Part shown: positions 60,146 through 64,000 of the stretch, one piece after another
Position numbering within the stretch: the stretch's first letter is position 1
Layout: the number at the start of each line of letters is the position of its first letter
Assembly (NCBI RefSeq): GCF_019710745.1
Contig: NZ_JAHKJW010000040.1
Location: 1-64,000 of the forward strand
DNA: 64,000 nucleotides
From: Streptomyces beigongshangae
Lineage (GTDB): Bacteria > Actinomycetota > Actinomycetes > Streptomycetales > Streptomycetaceae
Reading direction: 5' to 3'
Position numbers and translations under genes: made by a program
The notes under the pieces: generated by a model
The model's database searches: none
Seen by the model: the letters and a program-made list of their open reading frames with translations, nothing else
What the model was told of the DNA's origin: nothing

Positions 60146-60158
60146 GCCCGGCAGGGTG
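60130..60158. terminator. Hairpin enclosing the stop codon of the lipid-kinase-like gene
   Basis: Arms CACCCTGCCGGG/CCCGGCAGGGTG (12 bp) flank the 5-base loop GTAGG, in which the gene's TAG stop (60143-60145) lies. It is probably also the transcript terminator. Confidence 0.7.
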
Positions 60159-60329
60159 GGCCCTCGGGCTCTCCGGCGCTCCCGTCCGCGCTCCCGGCCC
60201 GGCGGGACACCGACGGCCTGCGGCAGGCGACCGGCCCCGCTCGGGCCACCGACCGGCCGGTCGGCCATCCGCCCGGCGGGCCCGGTCAGGGGCGTCGCGG
60301 GTGTCCGCGGCGTCGGGCCGTTCCCGGTG

Positions 60330-61550
60330 TCACACCTCGACGTGCAGAGCCTCCAGGCCGCGGATCACGAAGTTCGGCTTCCGCTCGGGTTCGGCCGCGA
60401 GCCGCAGCGACGGGGCCCGGTCGAGCAGTGCCCGCATGGACGCCGCGAGTTCCATACGGGCCAGCGGCGCGCCGATGCAGTAGTGGATGCCCGCGCTGAA
60501 GGAGATGTGCGGGTTCTCGCCTCGGGAGAGGTCCAGGACCTGCGGCTCGGCGAACACCGCCGGGTCGTGGTTGGCGGAGCCGAAGAGCAGCGCCACCTCG
60601 CTCCCCCGCGGGATCACCGTCCCGTCGATCTCGATGTCGTCCAGCACCCACCGCTCGAACATCTGCAACGGGGTGTCGTACCGCATCAGCTCCTCCACGG
60701 CCCCGCTCACCAGCCCCCGGTCCGCGCGCAGCGCCGCCAGCTGCCCGGGGTGCCGCAGCAGCGCCCACCAGCCGTTCACCGTGGCGTTCACCGTCGCCTC
60801 GTGGCCGGCGTTGAGCAGCAGCACGCACGTCGAGATCATCTCCTGCTCGGTGAGCCGGTCCCCCTCGTCGTACGCCGCGATCAGCCCCGAGACCAGGTCG
60901 TCCCCGGGTTCCCCGCGCCGCACGGCGATCAGCTCCCGCAGGAACTCGGTGAACTCCACCGAGGCCCGTACCGCCCGCTCCGCCGTCTCCCGGGACGGGT
61001 TCAGCTCGTACATCCCGCAGATGTCCGCCGACCAGGGCCGCAGCCGGCTCCGCTCGGACTCCGGGATGCCCAGCATCTGCGCGATCACCGCCACCGGGAG
61101 GGGCTCGGCCACATCCGTCAGCAGGTCGCCGCCGCCGGCCGCGACCAGGCCGCCGACCAGCTCGGACGCCAGCCGTTCCACGTACGGCCGCAGCCGCTCG
61201 ACCGTCCTCGGGGTGAACGCCTTCGACACCAGCCGTCTGATCCTCGTGTGGTCCGGCGGCTCCAGGTCGAGCATCCCGTGGTCGTTCAGCACGTGGAACG
61301 GCTCCTGCTCGGGCGGGGGCGCCGTCCGGCCGAAGTCCTCGTGCGTGAACCGGTGCCGGTAGGTGCGGCCCAGCCGGCGGTCCCTCAGCAGCGCCGACAC
61401 GTCCGCGTGGTGGGGGACCAGCCACTGGCCGGTGGGTTCGTAGTGGTGGACCCTTCCGCGGGCGCGGAGTTCCGCGTACGCGGGGTACGGGTCCTCCAGG
61501 AAGGTCTGGTCCCAGGGGTCGAAGGACTTCGGGAGGTCGGTGGCTGCCAT
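60330..61550 (-). CDS. Cytochrome P450
   Basis: The 406-residue enzyme has all P450 hallmarks. These are the I-helix LLNAGHEATVN with the oxygen-binding AGxxAT, the ExxR in VEELMRYD, and the heme loop FSAGIHYCIGAPLARME with Cys358 as the axial ligand. It looks like a soluble bacterial class I P450, close to the CYP107 type. No ferredoxin or reductase gene lies nearby, so electrons come from elsewhere, and the substrate is unknown. It is transcribed alone. Confidence 0.95.
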   Translation of the reverse strand: MAATDLPKSFDPWDQTFLEDPYPAYAELRARGRVHHYEPTGQWLVPHHADVSALLRDRRLGRTYRHRFTHEDFGRTAPPPEQEPFHVLNDHGMLDLEPPDHTRIRRLVSKAFTPRTVERLRPYVERLASELVGGLVAAGGGDLLTDVAEPLPVAVIAQMLGIPESERSRLRPWSADICGMYELNPSRETAERAVRASVEFTEFLRELIAVRRGEPGDDLVSGLIAAYDEGDRLTEQEMISTCVLLLNAGHEATVNATVNGWWALLRHPGQLAALRADRGLVSGAVEELMRYDTPLQMFERWVLDDIEIDGTVIPRGSEVALLFGSANHDPAVFAEPQVLDLSRGENPHISFSAGIHYCIGAPLARMELAASMRALLDRAPSLRLAAEPERKPNFVIRGLEALHVEV

Positions 61551-61670
61551 GGGGGGACGCTAGCCGGGGGTGCACCCGTCCGGACAGGGCCCTCCCTTTC
61601 CGCGGGGGCGCTCCACGGGCCGCGTCGGCCGCGTCCCGCGGGGGCGCGGCCGGCGGCCGGCGGTCAGCGG

Positions 61671-62336
61671 TCAGCCCGGTGTCACCAGTCTGGCCTCGTA
61701 CGCGAAGACCGCCGCCTGGGTGCGGTCCCGCAGGCCCAGCTTGACCAGGATGCGGCTCACATGGGTCTTGATGGTGGACTCGGCCACCACCAGCCGGGTG
61801 GCTATCTCCGCGTTGGACAGGCCCTGGGCGATGAGCACCAGGACCTCCGTCTCGCGCTCGGTCAGCTCGCCGTACGCCGCGTGCGCGGCGTACGGGACGC
61901 GGGGCTCCTCGGAGATCTTCGAGAACTCCGTGATCAGCCGCTTCGTCACCGAGGGGGCCAGCAGCGCCTCGCCCGCGGCGACCACCCGCACCCCGTCCGC
62001 GAGCTGCCGGGCCGAGGCGTCCTTGAGGAGGAAGCCCGACGCCCCGGCGCGCAGCGCCTGGTACACGTACTCGTCGAGGTCGAACGTCGTCAGCACGAGC
62101 ACCTTCGCCGCGCCGTCCGCCGCCACGATCTCGCGCGTCGCCTCGATGCCGTTCATCTCCGGCATCCGGATGTCCATCAGGACGACGTCCGGTGTGAGCT
62201 CCCGGACCCGCTCGACCGCCTCCCGGCCGTTGACCGCCTCACCGACGACCTCGATGTCCGGCATCGCGCCGAGCAGCACCGAGAACCCCTCGCGGACCAT
62301 CATCTGGTCGTCGGCGATCAGCACCCGGATGGTCAT
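61671..62336 (-). CDS. NarL/FixJ-type response regulator
   Basis: A 221-residue regulator with a receiver domain (phosphorylation site Asp55 in VVLMDIRMPEMNG, acidic pocket IADD) and a C-terminal LuxR-type helix-turn-helix (LTERETEVLVLIAQGLSNAEIATRL). Its ATG overlaps the stop of the kinase gene, so the two form a translationally coupled two-component pair. The signal and targets are unknown. Confidence 0.95.
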   Translation of the reverse strand: MTIRVLIADDQMMVREGFSVLLGAMPDIEVVGEAVNGREAVERVRELTPDVVLMDIRMPEMNGIEATREIVAADGAAKVLVLTTFDLDEYVYQALRAGASGFLLKDASARQLADGVRVVAAGEALLAPSVTKRLITEFSKISEEPRVPYAAHAAYGELTERETEVLVLIAQGLSNAEIATRLVVAESTIKTHVSRILVKLGLRDRTQAAVFAYEARLVTPG

Positions 62337-63685
62337 GCCGGGTCCTCCGTCGCCGCCGCGGCCGTCGGGACCGGCAGGAAGACCGCCACCTCGTAGCCCC
62401 CGTCGTCCGTCGCTCCCGCCGTCATCTCCCCGTCCAGCATCGACACCCTCTCCCGCATCCCCGTGATGCCGTGCCCGGCCCCCGGTGACGGCTTGACCAG
62501 CCCGGTCGCCGGACCGTTCACGATCCGCAGCCCGAGCCCGCCCAGCACATAGCTGACCTCGACCGTGGCGGCGGCACCCGGCGCGTGGCGCAGGCTGTTG
62601 CTCAGCGCCTCCTGGACGATGCGGTAGGCGGACAGCTCGACGCCCTGCGGAAGCTCCCGCACCGCGCCCGTGACCGTCCTGTCCACCCGCAGGCCCGCGT
62701 CGCGGACGTTCTCCAGGAGGCGGTCCAGGTCCGCGAGCCGGGGCTGCGGGGCGTCCGGGGCCGCGTAGTCCTCGGCCCGTACGACACCGAGCACCCGGCG
62801 CAGCTCGGAGAGGGCGACGACCGCGTTCTCCCTGATCACCTTGAACGCCTGCTCCAGCTCCGGCGGCGGGTTCTCCACGCGGTAGGGCGCGGCCTCCGCC
62901 TGGATGGCGACCACCGACATGTGGTGGGCGACCACGTCGTGCAGCTCGCGGGCGATCGTCGTGCGCTCCTCCAGGAGGGTCCGCCTGGAGCGTTCGTGCG
63001 CGGTCACCGTCTGCTGGGCGGTCACCTCCTGCGCGGCCTCGCGGCGCACGTGCCACACCGTGACGACCAGCAGGGCCAGCGCGCTCACGAACAGGAAGGG
63101 CATGGTGTTCGCGTAGTAGTAGCCGCCGAAGAGGAGTTCCACGAAGAGGCCGTAGGCCGCGGTCAGGGCCCACATCCACGCCGCGGTGCGCGGCCTGGTC
63201 CGCATCGCCACGACCGTCAGCACGATCAGGTGGGTCGCGAAGGCGCCGGGCCGCCAGGGCCAGTCGCCGCCCCCGCCGGCCTCGAACAGCGCGCAGAGCG
63301 GTGTCAGCGCGAGGGAGACCCAGAAGGCGCCGACCGGCCTGAGCAGGGTCAGCGAGATCGCGCCCAGTGACAGGAGGCCGGTCAGGAACTGCGGCAGGTC
63401 GCCGCCGCCGTTGCCCGCGAGGGAGATGAGGAACGCCACCAGGCCGGCGAGCACCACCAGGGCGTGCGGGAGGCGGGCGGCCCGCTCCCGCAGACGGGGC
63501 GGCAGCCGCCGGACGACGGGGCCGTCCACCCGCCTCTCCGGGAGCGGGCGGTAGGCGAAGGCGTCGTGGAACAGGTCCTGCCGCAACCCCTGCGACGCGT
63601 CCAGCGCGAGCTGGAACTCGGGGCTGCGCGGCCGGTCACCGCCCGGCGATGTCGGCTGCGTCTGTATCTGGGTCGTCTCGGTCAC
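62333..63685 (-). CDS. Sensor histidine kinase (HisKA_3 type)
   Basis: The 450-residue kinase has about five to six transmembrane helices in its N-terminal half, a HisKA_3 dimerisation motif (TTIARELHDVVAHHMSV, with the phosphorylated His in RELHD), and a HATPase domain (YRIVQEALSNSLRHA, GHGITGMRERV). It partners the downstream NarL-type regulator. The GTG at 63685 has no good ribosome binding site, so translation could be leaderless or start elsewhere. A longer frame to 63943 runs through a 10-bp repeat array and is not coding. Confidence 0.92.
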   Translation of the reverse strand: MTETTQIQTQPTSPGGDRPRSPEFQLALDASQGLRQDLFHDAFAYRPLPERRVDGPVVRRLPPRLRERAARLPHALVVLAGLVAFLISLAGNGGGDLPQFLTGLLSLGAISLTLLRPVGAFWVSLALTPLCALFEAGGGGDWPWRPGAFATHLIVLTVVAMRTRPRTAAWMWALTAAYGLFVELLFGGYYYANTMPFLFVSALALLVVTVWHVRREAAQEVTAQQTVTAHERSRRTLLEERTTIARELHDVVAHHMSVVAIQAEAAPYRVENPPPELEQAFKVIRENAVVALSELRRVLGVVRAEDYAAPDAPQPRLADLDRLLENVRDAGLRVDRTVTGAVRELPQGVELSAYRIVQEALSNSLRHAPGAAATVEVSYVLGGLGLRIVNGPATGLVKPSPGAGHGITGMRERVSMLDGEMTAGATDDGGYEVAVFLPVPTAAAATEDPA

Positions 63686-63780
63686 GTACAGAACGGTAGG
63701 CGGAGGCGGGGCGGCGGTCGTCACCAGTGAGAAGGGTCCTTCGGCCTCCCTCTCAGGTACTACCTGCCCCCGCCTTCCCG

Positions 63781-63900
63781 ACCACCGGGGTCCGCCGAGG
63801 TCCGTCAGGGTCCGCCGAGGTCCGCCGAGGTCCGTCAGGGTCCACCGAGGTCGCCAAGGCCCGCCGAGGCCCGCCGAGGCCCGCCAAGGCCCGGCGGGGT
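63781..63900. repeat. 10-bp tandem repeat array upstream of the histidine kinase
   Basis: Twelve consecutive near-copies of a 10-bp unit (TCCGCCGAGG and variants TCCGTCAGGG, CCGCCAAGGC) fill the gap between the alpha/beta hydrolase stop (63901) and about 100 bp upstream of the kinase start. They form a partial higher-order period of 30 bp. Confidence 0.85.
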
Positions 63901-64000
63901 CTACCAGGCCAGCTGCGCGATCTCCTCCGCCACCACCGCGCACGCGTCGGCCGCCGGGTCGATCAGCGGGAAGTGGCCCACGTCCTCCAGGAGCGTCAGT
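63901..64000 (-). CDS. Alpha/beta hydrolase, C-terminal end only
   Basis: The last 32 codons of a minus-strand gene are visible, reading LTLLEDVGHFPLIDPAADAC and ending IAQLAW. The VGHFP segment is the catalytic-His region of an alpha/beta hydrolase. Everything upstream is outside the window. Confidence 0.65.
   Translation of the reverse strand, partial: LTLLEDVGHFPLIDPAADACAVVAEEIAQLAW

Noticed and set aside
60330..61550. Secondary-metabolite cluster around the P450
   Set aside because: Neighbours are a lipid-kinase-like gene and a two-component system. No biosynthetic core gene, ferredoxin or transporter is present.
59511..62396. 961-codon plus-strand open frame
   Set aside because: Crosses the lipid-kinase-like, P450 and response-regulator genes in the wrong frame or strand; Arg/Pro-rich throughout.
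63781..63900. Possible CRISPR-like array
   Set aside because: The repeats are contiguous 10-mers with no unique spacers.

Overview
The window is chromosomal DNA of a Streptomyces. It is very GC-rich (roughly 72 percent by eye), codons end almost always in G or C, GTG starts are common, and it carries wblA, a Streptomyces-type Crp, ArsA-like ATPase twins, Hol-X family membrane proteins and several ATGA-overlapping gene pairs. From memory, the gene order closely follows the core-chromosome region around SCO3558 to SCO3640 of S. coelicolor. No database was consulted, so that synteny is recollection.

Layout. 1-5 kb: the end of a HAD phosphatase gene, a degenerate Fic protein, a CooC/ParA-like ATPase and a deacetylase-like lipoprotein. 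5-13 kb: a SulP transporter fused to a beta-carbonic anhydrase, acetyl-CoA synthetase, NhaA antiporter, a Hol-X membrane protein and an epoxide-hydrolase-like enzyme. 13-20 kb: a CvpA/trypsin membrane protease, CoA-type NUDIX hydrolase and endonuclease III with a histone-H1-like tail, divergent from crp; then a metallo-beta-lactamase-fold enzyme and a second NUDIX hydrolase. 20-28 kb: RidA and DUF4177, two ArsA-like ATPases, wblA divergent from a bifunctional class A penicillin-binding protein, and a YqeY-like protein. 28-31 kb: a metallophosphoesterase, a membrane protein and a tRNA-Pro gene followed by a decayed tyrosine integrase, the clearest trace of mobile DNA. 31-39.5 kb: an exported beta-propeller protein, a permease pair, an RCK-TM-RCK ion-transport protein, an S9 peptidase and a SURF1-like protein. 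39.6-47 kb, all on the minus strand: ybaB, recR, a DUF5063 gene, aspartokinase and aspartate-semialdehyde dehydrogenase, then an ECF sigma factor and a membrane protein that may be its partner. 47-56.6 kb: a SLATT membrane protein, then a Ser/Thr kinase, a membrane-anchored PstS-like protein and an M28 peptidase in one orientation, divergent from a class III aminotransferase, a GntR regulator and a conserved hypothetical. 56.6-57.7 kb: a patch of broken gene fragments. 57.7-64 kb: purA, a lipid-kinase-like protein, a cytochrome P450, a NarL-type two-component system and the end of an alpha/beta hydrolase gene.

Most of the window is core metabolism, cell-envelope and regulatory genes in short operons. 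Bicarbonate supply (SulP-carbonic anhydrase), acetate activation, aspartate-family amino acids (lysC, asd), purine synthesis (purA), DNA repair (nth, recR) and developmental control (crp, wblA) sit side by side. The accessory signals are the tRNA-Pro/integrase remnant and the fragment patch next to purA.

Intergenic DNA is unusually rich in short tandem repeats and strong GC hairpins. Several repeat arrays overlap the 3' ends of genes and include copies of the stop codon. No CRISPR array, intact insertion sequence, prophage or secondary-metabolite cluster was seen. I found no convincing new defence or biosynthetic system. The most interesting candidates are the kinase/PstS-like/SLATT envelope-signalling neighbourhood, the SulP-carbonic anhydrase fusion, the RCK-TM-RCK protein and the two gene graveyards.
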